From IMG/VR virus record IMGVR_UViG_3300021961_000323, positions 1 to 34,140 of that record: DNA of 34,140 nt, one strand, 5' to 3'. The number at the start of each line of letters is the position of its first letter. The stretch's first letter is position 1. The notes below the pieces were generated by a model. The model saw only the letters and a list, made by a program, of their open reading frames with translations. It did not search any database and was not told the origin of the DNA. This document shows positions 1-7,117 of this stretch, piece after piece. The position numbers and the translations under genes are program-made. The DNA is from a virus.

Positions 1-143
1 GATGCAAAAGCAAGAGCCGCAGCAATAGCAGCAGAGAAAGCAAAAATACAAGCACAAGCTGCAGCTAAAGCAGCAGCAGAGAAAGCGGCTCAAGCTAAGG
101 CACAGGCCCAAGCAAAAGCAAAAGCAAAAGCAGAGCAAGAAGC
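1..143 (+). repeat. Terminal overlap repeat, left copy
   Basis: Bases 1-143 match 34004-34140 except that the left copy has three tandem GCAAAA hexamers before GCAGAGCAAGAAGC and the right copy has two. The repeat lies wholly inside a coding region that stays open across the join. An assembler overlap of a circular or circularly permuted genome explains this better than a T7-type packaging repeat, which normally lies outside genes. Confidence 0.9.
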
Positions 144-1443
144 AAAAGCAAAAGCACAGGCACAGGCACAGGCTAAAGCTAAAGCAGAGGCGGCTAGAAA
201 ATTAGCAGAAAAAAAACCTGTAGTTAAAACAGCAGAAAAACCTTTAATTAAACCTGTAGCTAAAACACCACCTCCATTGATAAAAACTAAAGCAAATATT
301 GCAACAGAAATTAAGCCTGCATCTGCTCCTAAACCTACACCTGCTCCTACTCCTAAACCTGTTGCTACACCTAAACCACCAACTAAAACCGTAGCTACAT
401 CTGCTCCTACACCTGCTCCTACTCCTAAACCTACGCCTACGCCTACGCCTGCTCCCGTAACTAAAACAGTAGCAAAGCCTATAATAAAAACAGAGTTACC
501 AAAAACGCAACCGCAAGCAGAAAGACCAAAACGTGTAGACTTTGATTCAGGAATAGAATACAACAGAGCAGTATCAGATTGGAGAGCAAGCGATCCTGCA
601 AAAATGCAAGCACCTGTTTCGAGTGCAACACCAGCACCTAAACCAGTACCAACAAAAACGCCTACCAAGCCAACATTAGAAACGGTAACTAAGCCTGCAT
701 TTATAGGTCCAAAGCCACCACCACCATTAATTCAAACTAAAGCAAATTATGTGCAAGATATTGCTGCTAAAGGCAGAGCAAGTATGTTACCTGATATGGG
801 ACCTGGTGATAGATTATTAAGTCCTACAATTAAAACAACATCTTCTCAATCAGCACTAGACAAAGAAATAGTCAGAGAAGAAGTTAGGCAGGCATCTAAT
901 GTTTCTTTGTTACCAGGCAAGTCAGTATTGCCTATTGATGATAGATTATCTGAGGTTGTAAAAAATATTGCAGCACAAGAAGTAACAGCAAAAACAGGCG
1001 TTACCTCAAGATATGTTGCAGGACCACCACCCCCAGAAGCAGTGGTTGAGGGTGTAGGTACAACACCACCATCAGAACAAGAAATAGAAAACATATTACA
1101 AAAAACAGCAGATCGTGCTGCTGAAATGGAAACAGAAGCAAGGAGACAACTATTTTATCGTGGTCAAGTTAAAAGACGTGGCGGTATCAGAATGTTGTTT
1201 GGTAAATATGCTTTCCCAACACCAAGGAAATTAGCACCCGCTACTGCTACTACTAAACCTGATGCAACTATTGTTTCTGCTGTTGAAAAAGGATTAACGT
1301 CTTGGAAAGATGTACCTGAAGAATACAGATTGCTACCCGATTATCAAAGACCACCTCAGTATTCTGAGAAAGCATTTACCGCTAAACAAAACAGAAAAGA
1401 AGGATGGACAGCAATGGGTGGAGAGGAAAGATGGAAAAAGTAA
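1..1443 (+). CDS. Lys/Ala/Pro-rich virion-associated protein, C-terminal 480 residues (continues from the window end)
   Basis: Frame 1 is open from base 1 to the TAA at 1441-1443. It continues in frame from the gene that begins at 33656, giving a protein of about 596 residues if the contig is circular. The first 65 or so residues here are an Ala/Lys/Gln/Glu repeat (AKAKAQAQAQ-type), expected to form a long charged helix like TolA domain II. Next comes a Pro-rich stretch with PTPAPTPKP and TKTVAKP units, then a more ordinary soluble C-terminal half with a basic segment (residues about 380-400, RRQLFYRGQVKRRGG) and a Trp/Tyr-containing tail. No catalytic domain is recognisable. Its place between terminase and portal, inside the late operon, suggests a minor structural or head-associated role; this is inference. 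Any internal ATG, such as 277, is not the true start. Confidence 0.8.
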   Translation, partial: DAKARAAAIAAEKAKIQAQAAAKAAAEKAAQAKAQAQAKAKAKAEQEAKAKAQAQAQAKAKAEAARKLAEKKPVVKTAEKPLIKPVAKTPPPLIKTKANIATEIKPASAPKPTPAPTPKPVATPKPPTKTVATSAPTPAPTPKPTPTPTPAPVTKTVAKPIIKTELPKTQPQAERPKRVDFDSGIEYNRAVSDWRASDPAKMQAPVSSATPAPKPVPTKTPTKPTLETVTKPAFIGPKPPPPLIQTKANYVQDIAAKGRASMLPDMGPGDRLLSPTIKTTSSQSALDKEIVREEVRQASNVSLLPGKSVLPIDDRLSEVVKNIAAQEVTAKTGVTSRYVAGPPPPEAVVEGVGTTPPSEQEIENILQKTADRAAEMETEARRQLFYRGQVKRRGGIRMLFGKYAFPTPRKLAPATATTKPDATIVSAVEKGLTSWKDVPEEYRLLPDYQRPPQYSEKAFTAKQNRKEGWTAMGGEERWKK

Positions 1444-1598
1444 GAAAAGGTTTATACGCTAATATCCATGCTAAACGTAAAAGAATAGCAGAAGGATCTG
1501 GCGAGAAGATGAGAAAACCAGGTGAGGCTGGCGCACCTACTGCTGATGCTTTTAAAAAATCAGCACGTACTGCAAAGAAAAAAAAGATTATTGTTTAG
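1431..1598 (+). CDS. Small basic phage protein (55 aa)
   Basis: ATG 1431 is preceded by GGAGAGGAAAG and lies inside the last codons of the K/A/P-rich gene (13-nt overlap), so translation is probably coupled. The product begins MEKVRKGLYANIHAKRKRI and contains GSGEKMRKPGEAGAPTADAF, then ends in a run of lysines. This KGLYANI...KPG.AGAPTA..F pattern is one I recognise from many short conserved proteins next to head genes of tailed phages. Its function is not known. The charge would allow DNA or scaffold binding, but that is speculation. Confidence 0.75.
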   Translation: MEKVRKGLYANIHAKRKRIAEGSGEKMRKPGEAGAPTADAFKKSARTAKKKKIIV

Positions 1599-1604
1599 TA
1601 AATA

Positions 1605-1742
1605 ATGCCTAAGAAGTTACATAGACGTTTATTACTAAGCGCAGAGCAGCAAGGATTAACAGGTGAGCGTAAGCAAGCCTACATATTTGGAACTATGCAA
1701 CGTATAGAGAAACAAATGAAAAAGAAAAAGAAAAAATACTAG
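1605..1742 (+). CDS. Very small basic protein (45 aa)
   Basis: A 46-codon frame starts at ATG 1605 (MPKKLHRRLLLSAEQQGL), contains a GERKQAYIFGTMQRI segment and ends KKKKKKY before TAG 1740-1742, immediately followed by the ATG of the next gene at 1743. The tight packing between two likely genes, and the MPKKLH...GLTGERKQAYIFGT pattern that recurs near phage head genes, support it as real. No strong Shine-Dalgarno is visible; coupling to the upstream stop (1596-1598) is possible. Function unknown. Confidence 0.6.
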   Translation: MPKKLHRRLLLSAEQQGLTGERKQAYIFGTMQRIEKQMKKKKKKY

Positions 1743-2024
1743 ATGAAGAAAGAACACAAAAATCCATCAGGCGGTTTGACTGCGGCAGGTCGTGCTTACT
1801 TTAAACGTAAGACTGGTGCTAATTTAAAACCTCCTGTTAAGTCAGGCGATAATCCCAGACGAGCTTCCTTCCTGGCTCGAATGGCGGGCAACCCTGGGCC
1901 TGAAAGAGATTCCAAGGGCAGACCAACAAGATTGCTTTTGTCTTTACAGGCCTGGGGTGCTTCGTCTAAGGCAGATGCAAGAGCAAAGGCTGCTGCAATC
2001 AGTAAACGTAATGAGGTAAAGTAA
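1743..2024 (+). CDS. Conserved small phage protein, DUF6321-like (93 aa)
   Basis: The product starts MKKEHKNPSGGLTAAGRAYF and continues with KTGANLKPPV, RRASFLARMAGNPGPERDSK and GRPTRLLLSLQAWG. The order N-P-x-G-G-L-T-x-x-G-R, T-G-x-N-L-K-x-P-V, R-x-S-F-x-A-R-M-x-G-x-P-G-P and GRPTR is typical of a widespread small phage family that I recall as DUF6321, of unknown function. It is very basic and Gly/Pro-rich. It begins on the base after the preceding stop, and the next gene follows its own TAA directly, so the block 1431-2582 reads as one transcript. Confidence 0.8.
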   Translation: MKKEHKNPSGGLTAAGRAYFKRKTGANLKPPVKSGDNPRRASFLARMAGNPGPERDSKGRPTRLLLSLQAWGASSKADARAKAAAISKRNEVK

Positions 2025-2582
2025 ATGAATCTATTAGACACATGGCCAGGAATTTTAAAAAGAGATTTGCAAGGTGTTAATCCTAGAAATAGCAAACTCT
2101 CATTAAATAAATATATTGATACAAAGTGGGATGATCTTCAGTATGAAATACGATCCATAGAAAATTACTTACAAGACATAGATAGGTCTGGAACACCCCA
2201 AATACAATCAGTTGTCGTAAGAGACGGACAAAGGACAAATAATTATGTCGATACAAATCTTACTACCAATCCACAGATTAGAGAGTTAAGGCAAGAACAA
2301 AGAAATTTGAGACAATTACAAAGACTAATAAATGCTAAAAGTGTTAATGGATGGAAAGAGCAAGTAGTTAATCACAGACCTATATCTGGTAACAGAAGAA
2401 CAGGCCCTTTATATAATACTTGGCAAACAATGATAAGAGATCTTAGAAATCCTGATAGAGATTGGAATAAAACATTACAACAATTAGACCAAAAGAAAAG
2501 GCCGCAAGAGCAAGGTAATAATCTATCAATAAGACAAAATCCTAGAGAAAGTAATTTATTATTTAGAGAACAAAATGGCTAG
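2025..2582 (+). CDS. Hypothetical protein upstream of portal (185 aa)
   Basis: ATG 2025 follows the previous TAA directly; GAGGT at 2012-2016 serves as the Shine-Dalgarno. The protein is hydrophilic and rich in Arg, Asn and Gln. A predicted helical segment (residues about 85-108, IRELRQEQRNLRQLQRL) looks like a short coiled coil. There are no cysteines, membrane segments or motifs I recognise. It overlaps the portal gene by 8 bases, so it belongs to the head-assembly operon, but no function can be assigned from sequence. Confidence 0.7.
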   Translation: MNLLDTWPGILKRDLQGVNPRNSKLSLNKYIDTKWDDLQYEIRSIENYLQDIDRSGTPQIQSVVVRDGQRTNNYVDTNLTTNPQIRELRQEQRNLRQLQRLINAKSVNGWKEQVVNHRPISGNRRTGPLYNTWQTMIRDLRNPDRDWNKTLQQLDQKKRPQEQGNNLSIRQNPRESNLLFREQNG

Positions 2583-4116
2583 ATTAGATGTAAAAAATAT
2601 AATGCAACGAGAAGCTAAAGCACAAGCTCGCAAAGATGAATGGCGAACAATTTATGAAGATTGCTATGAATTTGCGCTACCTCAAAGAAATCTGTATAGC
2701 GGATATTACGAAGGTAAAGTTGCAGGCAAAGGAAAGATGCTTAGAGTCTTTGACTCAACAGCAGTTCATGCTACACAAAGATTTGCAAACAGGTTACAGG
2801 CTGGTCTGTTTCCTCCTTACAAACAATGGTGTCGTTTAGAAGCTGGTAGTGCGATCCCCCAAGGTCAAAAAGAACAAGCACAAACCATCTTAGATAACTA
2901 TACGGATTTATTATTCGACACACTTAGGCAGACCAGCTTTGATTTAGCTATGGGTGAGTTTTTATTAGACTTAGCTGTAGGCACAGGCGTAATGATGATT
3001 ACTCCTGGAGATGAAACAACGCCCGTTAGATTTACTGCCATACCTCAATACCTTATTGCTATTGAAGAAGGTGCTAACGGTACGGTTGATAATGTTTATC
3101 GTAAACTAAGATTAAAAGCAGAGAGTATTCCTGTTGAGTTTCCTGATGCAACCATCAGCCCACAACTGCAAGAAGTTATTAATAATAGACCAGAGCAAGA
3201 TGTAGATCTGATTGATTGTGTCATTTACGATAATGAATCAGGACAATATTGTTATCACGTTATATGGCCAGCTAAATCACAAGAACTGTATTTTAAATAC
3301 ATGAAGTCCAGTCCTTTTGTTGTAGCCAGGTACATGAAAGTAGCAGGTGAAGTCTATGGTCGTGGTCCTTTGGTTACTGCAATACCAGATATTAAAACAC
3401 TAAACAAAACCGTAGAGCTTGTTCTTAAAAATGCAAGCTTATCTATTGCTGGTGTTTATCTTGCATCAGACGATGGTGTACTTAATCCACAGAATGTTAA
3501 GATTCAACCAGGTGCAATTATCAGTGTTGCTAGAAACGGTGGTCCTCAAGGTCCATCATTAGCACCTTTACCAAGAGCAGGTGATTTTAATATCAGTCAG
3601 ATTGTTATTAATGATCTACGTATGAATATTAAAAAGATTCTTATGGATGATACCTTACCACCTGACAACATGAGTGCTAGATCTGCCACTGAAATTGCAG
3701 AAAGAACCAGAGAATTAGCAACCAATCTAGGTTCTGCCTTTGGTCGATTGATTACTGAAACCATGATTCCTATTGTTTCAAGAACTTTATTTGTTATGGA
3801 TCAACAAGGTGTTATAGATCTACCGTTAAAAGTAGATGGTGTTGAAGTTAAAGTTACACCTGTATCACCACTAGCCCAGGCTCAGAAGTTACAAGAAGTT
3901 AATGATGTTATACAATATATGCAAATAGCAAACAGCATGGGAACACAAGGACAATTAACATTAAGTATTCCAAGGATCTTACAGTTTGTTGCTTCACAAT
4001 TAGGTATTGACCAAGGATTGTTAGCAACACAAGAAGAACAACAACAAGCAATGGCGCAGTTGCAAGAAATGATGCAACAGCAACAGCAAGTAGCACCAAC
4101 AGAAGGAGGGGCATAA
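2575..4116 (+). CDS. Portal (head-to-tail connector) protein, T7 gp8-like
   Basis: At 513 residues it has the usual length of the podovirus head-to-tail connecting protein. Family signs are the N-terminal RDEW...YEFALPQRN segment, the R-V-F-D-S-T-A sequence, RFANRLQAGLFPPYKQW, and the long Q-rich C-terminal tail (QEEQQQAMAQLQEMMQQQQQ). The family forms a dodecameric ring at one capsid vertex that nucleates assembly and is the channel for DNA packaging and ejection. The ATG at 2575 overlaps the upstream gene by 8 nt. The next two genes, a Bbp19-like protein and the scaffold, follow the order seen in BPP-1-like podoviruses. Confidence 0.93.
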   Translation: MARLDVKNIMQREAKAQARKDEWRTIYEDCYEFALPQRNLYSGYYEGKVAGKGKMLRVFDSTAVHATQRFANRLQAGLFPPYKQWCRLEAGSAIPQGQKEQAQTILDNYTDLLFDTLRQTSFDLAMGEFLLDLAVGTGVMMITPGDETTPVRFTAIPQYLIAIEEGANGTVDNVYRKLRLKAESIPVEFPDATISPQLQEVINNRPEQDVDLIDCVIYDNESGQYCYHVIWPAKSQELYFKYMKSSPFVVARYMKVAGEVYGRGPLVTAIPDIKTLNKTVELVLKNASLSIAGVYLASDDGVLNPQNVKIQPGAIISVARNGGPQGPSLAPLPRAGDFNISQIVINDLRMNIKKILMDDTLPPDNMSARSATEIAERTRELATNLGSAFGRLITETMIPIVSRTLFVMDQQGVIDLPLKVDGVEVKVTPVSPLAQAQKLQEVNDVIQYMQIANSMGTQGQLTLSIPRILQFVASQLGIDQGLLATQEEQQQAMAQLQEMMQQQQQVAPTEGGA

Positions 4117-4127
4117 GCTAAAAAACT

Positions 4128-4391
4128 ATGGCAGAGGAAGGATGGGAAGGATGGGAAAGTCTGGTTCCCGGTTTAGTTGATAAACCTAAAGCAGACGATA
4201 TAGATATCCTATACGGTAAAGTTTTTAAATCACCCGAAGGACAAAAGGTCCTCAATCACCTTAGAAGTATTACCATTGACAGACCTACTTGGTCGCCTGG
4301 CGAAGATCCCAGTTTGGGATATGCACGTTCAGGTGCAATGGAAATTGTAAGAATGATTGAAAAAAGATTAGAAAGGAGTAGCAATGTCTGA
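4128..4391 (+). CDS. Bbp19-like small protein (87 aa)
   Basis: The middle reads LYGKVFKSPEGQKVLNHLRS, followed by a proline-rich RPTWSPGEDP, a G-Y-A-R-S-G motif and IVRMIEKRL. This F-x-S-x-x-G-x-x-V-L-x-x-L-R plus G-x-x-x-I-V-R pattern matches the Bbp19-type proteins that sit between portal and scaffold in Bordetella phage BPP-1 and relatives. The role in those phages is unclear, presumably in head assembly. The gene starts 11 nt after the portal stop and overlaps the scaffold start by 8 nt. Tandem GGATGGGAAGG sequences near the start encode E-G-W-E-G-W-E. Confidence 0.8.
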   Translation: MAEEGWEGWESLVPGLVDKPKADDIDILYGKVFKSPEGQKVLNHLRSITIDRPTWSPGEDPSLGYARSGAMEIVRMIEKRLERSSNV

Positions 4392-5148
4392 AGAACAAGT
4401 ACAAGAACAAGAAAGATTAGTAAACCCACAGGAAGAAACTACTGATGCTCAAGAAGAAGCACCTATTCCTGTACACGATGAGGTAAAAGCCAATGACAAC
4501 AATCAAGCAAACAATGAAGAAAAAGAAATCCTTGAAAGGCCAGACTACTACCCAGAAAAGTTCTGGGGCGAAGAAGGACCAGACGTTGAAAAGCTCGCCA
4601 AAAGCTACAACGAACTCGAAAAGCAATTCCGTTCAGGAAAGCACAAGGCTCCAGATGGTGATTACAACATTGAAGCGTTGGTTGAGGATGGGTTAGATCC
4701 AGAAGATCCTGGCCTTGCTATTGTCACTGAGTGGGCAAAAGAAAACGGTGTTAATCAAAAAGCCTTTGATGAATTAACACAACAGATATTTGCGCAAACT
4801 AAAGATATTGCAGAACAACAAGAGCGCGATATGCAAGCTGAGATGCAAAAGCTTGGACAGAATGGTAAAGAAAAAATAGCTATGGCTGAAAGATTATTAA
4901 CTAAAGCACCTCTTACACCCAATGAAAGAGATACACTAGCTAATAGTCTAAATAGCGCACCTGCTATCAATGCTTTCTTAAAATACCATCAATCCATTAC
5001 CAATGAATCTATACCTGTCAAGCCTATGGTAAATAGCCCACAAATATCTAAATCAGACTTAGAACAAGCTATTAACGATCCTAGATGGAAAACAGATGCA
5101 GCCTGGAGACAGAGTATTGAGAAACAATGGATGGAAGCACATAGTTAA
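4384..5148 (+). CDS. Capsid assembly scaffolding protein
   Basis: The protein has 254 residues and a highly acidic, disordered N-terminus (Glu/Gln-rich, residues 1-50). A conserved core follows: RPDYYPEKFWGEEGPDVEKL then SYNELEKQFRSGKHKAPDGD, which is diagnostic of T7 gp9-type scaffolds. The C-terminal half is helical and ends in a Trp-containing basic segment, which in this family contacts the coat protein. The start at 4384 is preceded by GGAG. It lies directly upstream of the major capsid gene, as expected. The central part (about 4490-4640) favours C-ending codons, like the capsid gene, consistent with strong expression. Confidence 0.9.
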   Translation: MSEEQVQEQERLVNPQEETTDAQEEAPIPVHDEVKANDNNQANNEEKEILERPDYYPEKFWGEEGPDVEKLAKSYNELEKQFRSGKHKAPDGDYNIEALVEDGLDPEDPGLAIVTEWAKENGVNQKAFDELTQQIFAQTKDIAEQQERDMQAEMQKLGQNGKEKIAMAERLLTKAPLTPNERDTLANSLNSAPAINAFLKYHQSITNESIPVKPMVNSPQISKSDLEQAINDPRWKTDAAWRQSIEKQWMEAHS

Positions 5149-5153
5149 AAAGC

Positions 5154-5182
5154 TTGCATAAATTATTGTTTTAGTTTACAAA
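5154..5182 (+). promoter_or_regulatory. Candidate promoter upstream of the capsid gene
   Basis: TTGCAT at 5154-5159 and TACAAA at 5177-5182 are separated by 17 bp in AT-rich DNA. This would initiate near 5189, ahead of the structured region and the capsid start at 5323. The match to sigma-70 consensus is only partial. Confidence 0.3.
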
Positions 5183-5277
5183 TAGAGTGTTGGATAACCA
5201 TTCGGCCCAACTACGTGGTGAACCCATTAGTCGGTAGGTCTATAACCTACAAGTAACCGCCCTCTATGGCTAACGGT
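5182..5277 (+). ncRNA. Candidate structured RNA in the capsid 5' leader
   Basis: The 174-bp gap between scaffold and capsid holds no gene but contains several complementary segments. ATAGAG (5182-5187) pairs with CTCTAT (5262-5267). GTTGG (5189-5193) pairs with CCAAC (5207-5211). ACTA/TAGT (5210-5213 and 5228-5231) with TGG/CCA inside forms another hairpin, slightly competing with the previous one. GTAGGT/ACCTAC (5234-5239 and 5245-5250) closes a five-base loop. ACCG/CGGT (5256-5259 and 5274-5277) with CC/GG inside places CTCTAT in its loop, so the pairing to ATAGAG could be a pseudoknot. An AT-rich stretch and a GGAG ribosome binding site follow. It could be a translational control element, a processing site or a small RNA. 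If transcription really starts near 5189, the ATAGAG strand would be missing, so the promoter call and full fold are not both safe. Confidence 0.45.
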
Positions 5278-5322
5278 GTGCGATAAGTTAATTTTTATTT
5301 TTAATTTTATTGGAGAGTACCA

Positions 5323-6156
5323 ATGGCTCAAAATGTAAGCACAGCGTTTGTAACTCTGTTTGAATCAGAAGTTAAACAAGCGTACCAAGGTGAAGCATTA
5401 TTACGTGGCACAATGCGCGCTCGCTCAAATGTACAAGGTAACACCGTCAAATTCCCTAAAATTGGCAAAGGTGTTGCTAGCGTTCGTGTTCCACAAACTG
5501 ATGTAACACCTCTAAATGTTACTTACTCACAAGTCACTCTTTCATTGACAGATTATATTGCTGCAGAATACAGCGATATTTTCCATCAGTCTCACATCAA
5601 CTTTGATGAGAGGAGAGAACTCGTTGAGGTAGTATCAAAATCAATCGCTAGAAGAATGGATCAAATCTGCATAGATGCACTTGATGCTGCTGCTAGCCCT
5701 TCAACTGTAGCTACTTCTATAGGTGGCGCAGGCACAAACATGAACATCGAAAAACTACGTGCTGCTGCTAAAGCACTTAATGAGAACAATGTTCCTTCTG
5801 AGGACAGATACCTTCTCATGCACGCTAGCCAACTAGATGCTCTATTAGGCGAAACCGAAATCACCAGCGCAGACTATGCTGCTGTGAAAGCTCTTGTTCG
5901 TGGCGAAATCAATACGTTCATGGGCTTCAACATCCTAACCATGGGTGATCGTGATGAAGGTGGACTTCCAAAACCATCAACTCGTACTTGCTACGCATGG
6001 CATAAAGATTCTTTAGGTTATGCAGAATCAATGGCGCAAAAAACCGAAGTGAACTATGTTCCTGAGAAAACATCTTTCTTAGTAAGCTCAATGTTCTCTG
6101 CTGGCGCAATCGCTATTGACGATGAAGGCATTGTACAAATTAGCTGTACTGAATAA
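5323..6156 (+). CDS. Major capsid protein
   Basis: The 277-residue protein starts MAQNVSTAFVTLFESEVKQA and has the features of a compact HK97-fold coat: an N-terminal arm (GNTVKFPKIGKG, residues about 39-50), a helix-rich middle with ERRELVEVVSKSIARRMDQ (about 95-113), LLMHASQLDALL, and a C-terminal RTCYAWHKDSLGYAES...KTSFLVSSMFSAGAIAIDD. Capsomers of this protein form the icosahedral shell around the scaffold. ATG 5323 follows GGAGAG at 7-nt spacing and the structured leader. The gene uses more C-ending codons than most neighbours, as expected for the most abundant virion protein. Confidence 0.9.
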   Translation: MAQNVSTAFVTLFESEVKQAYQGEALLRGTMRARSNVQGNTVKFPKIGKGVASVRVPQTDVTPLNVTYSQVTLSLTDYIAAEYSDIFHQSHINFDERRELVEVVSKSIARRMDQICIDALDAAASPSTVATSIGGAGTNMNIEKLRAAAKALNENNVPSEDRYLLMHASQLDALLGETEITSADYAAVKALVRGEINTFMGFNILTMGDRDEGGLPKPSTRTCYAWHKDSLGYAESMAQKTEVNYVPEKTSFLVSSMFSAGAIAIDDEGIVQISCTE

Positions 6157-6168
6157 AGGAGGTAGATC

Positions 6169-6447
6169 ATGGCATATTCATCAACTGGATGGTCAACTGT
6201 TTCTGCTTCTAAAGCAGGTAACAGCGTGGCTTTATACGCATATTCATCAGCAGATGCAATCGGAGATATAAATACTGCTGGGTATTTCAATACCCTATCT
6301 GACGTTCTTAGCGTTGGAGATATTATCTTCGTAAGATCTTCCACTGGTGGAACTCAAGCAGTTAGCATTTGTTATGTAGCTTCAAACTCAGGTGGCGTTG
6401 TTGACGTTACTGATGGTTTGACAGTTACCTCTACAGATTCTGACTAA
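6169..6447 (+). CDS. Small head protein, possible capsid decoration protein (92 aa)
   Basis: It starts 12 nt after the capsid stop with AAAGGAGG as Shine-Dalgarno. The sequence is rich in Ser, Gly, Val and Thr with short hydrophobic strands (SVALYAYSSADAIGDIN, VLSVGDIIFVRSSTGG) and no helices of note, so a small beta fold is likely. The A-x-D-x-I-x-x-I-N-x-x-G-Y-F-N pattern is one I associate with short proteins right after coat genes. Position and strong translation signal fit a head-stabilising or decoration protein, but this is inferred from context. The next gene lies beyond a strong hairpin. Confidence 0.6.
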   Translation: MAYSSTGWSTVSASKAGNSVALYAYSSADAIGDINTAGYFNTLSDVLSVGDIIFVRSSTGGTQAVSICYVASNSGGVVDVTDGLTVTSTDSD

Positions 6448-6455
6448 ACCAACCG

Positions 6456-6482
6456 GGTATGGGGGCTTAACCGCCCCCTACC
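6456..6482 (+). promoter_or_regulatory. Strong intergenic hairpin
   Basis: GGTA (6456-6459), a bulged T, GGGGGC (6461-6466), a six-base loop TTAACC, GCCCCC (6473-6478) and TACC (6479-6482) form a ten-pair stem. No U-run follows, so a simple intrinsic terminator is unlikely. A partial terminator, pause site or mRNA-end stabiliser separating the abundant head genes from the tail genes is more plausible. Confidence 0.6.
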
Positions 6483-6498
6483 TACTTAGGATTTATTT

Positions 6499-7116
6499 AT
6501 GGCAGCAGGCGATACAGACTTAAGCATTTGTTCAGACGCATTAATACTCATGGGGGCATCGCCCCTTTCCTCGTTTACTGAAGGAACAGATGCAGCACAG
6601 GCTTGTAGTCGCTTATATTATGATGTCAGAGATACTTTGATTGGCCGATATCCTTGGTCATGGAGTATGAAAAAAGTAGAACTAGGACAGTTAGTTACTG
6701 CTCCTATCAATGAATGGACTTATTCCTATCAATTACCAGGTGATATGTTATCTGGTGTTATTGCAGTCTTTGCAAGCAACGGTAATACAGAAAGACCAAT
6801 GCACTATGGATGGGAAATATACGAAGATAAGTTATTCACAAACTTACCCACAATCTATATAGATTATCAATACACAGTTTCAGAAAGTAAGATGCCACCC
6901 TACTTTGTGCATCTACTTAAGCACGCTTTAGCTGCTGAATTATCAGTAGTGATTACCGATCAAATATCTAAAGCAGATTACTATAACAATGTAGCTTTTG
7001 GTACACCCGGAGAAAATCTTAGAGGTGGATTATTTAGACAAGCAATGAATACGGATAGTCGTGGCAAACCACCAGAAGTTATTGAGGATTATTCGCTTAT
7101 AGATGTAAGAGGTTAA
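6499..7116 (+). CDS. Tail tubular protein A (gp11-like, adaptor)
   Basis: The 205-residue product starts MAAGDTDLSICSDALILMGA, then DVRDTLIGRYPWSWSMKKVEL and WTYSYQLPGDML, the standard motifs of the T7 gp11 family (R-Y-P-W-x-x-A/S and Y-x-Y-x-L-P-x-D). In these phages twelve copies form the ring between portal and nozzle. The gene stands between the head genes and tubular protein B, which starts two bases after its stop. AGGA upstream of ATG 6499 is the ribosome binding site. Confidence 0.9.
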   Translation: MAAGDTDLSICSDALILMGASPLSSFTEGTDAAQACSRLYYDVRDTLIGRYPWSWSMKKVELGQLVTAPINEWTYSYQLPGDMLSGVIAVFASNGNTERPMHYGWEIYEDKLFTNLPTIYIDYQYTVSESKMPPYFVHLLKHALAAELSVVITDQISKADYYNNVAFGTPGENLRGGLFRQAMNTDSRGKPPEVIEDYSLIDVRG

Positions 7117-7117
7117 G

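Noticed and set aside
90-668. Long minus-strand frame rich in Gly/Val/Ala
   Set aside because: It is the reverse reading of a low-complexity Lys/Ala/Pro coding repeat whose plus-strand frame is open across the whole contig junction.
5189-5277. Possible tRNA before the capsid gene
   Set aside because: A five-pair stem with a seven-base loop is present (5234-5250), but the loop lacks U33 and there is no T-loop consensus or acceptor pairing.
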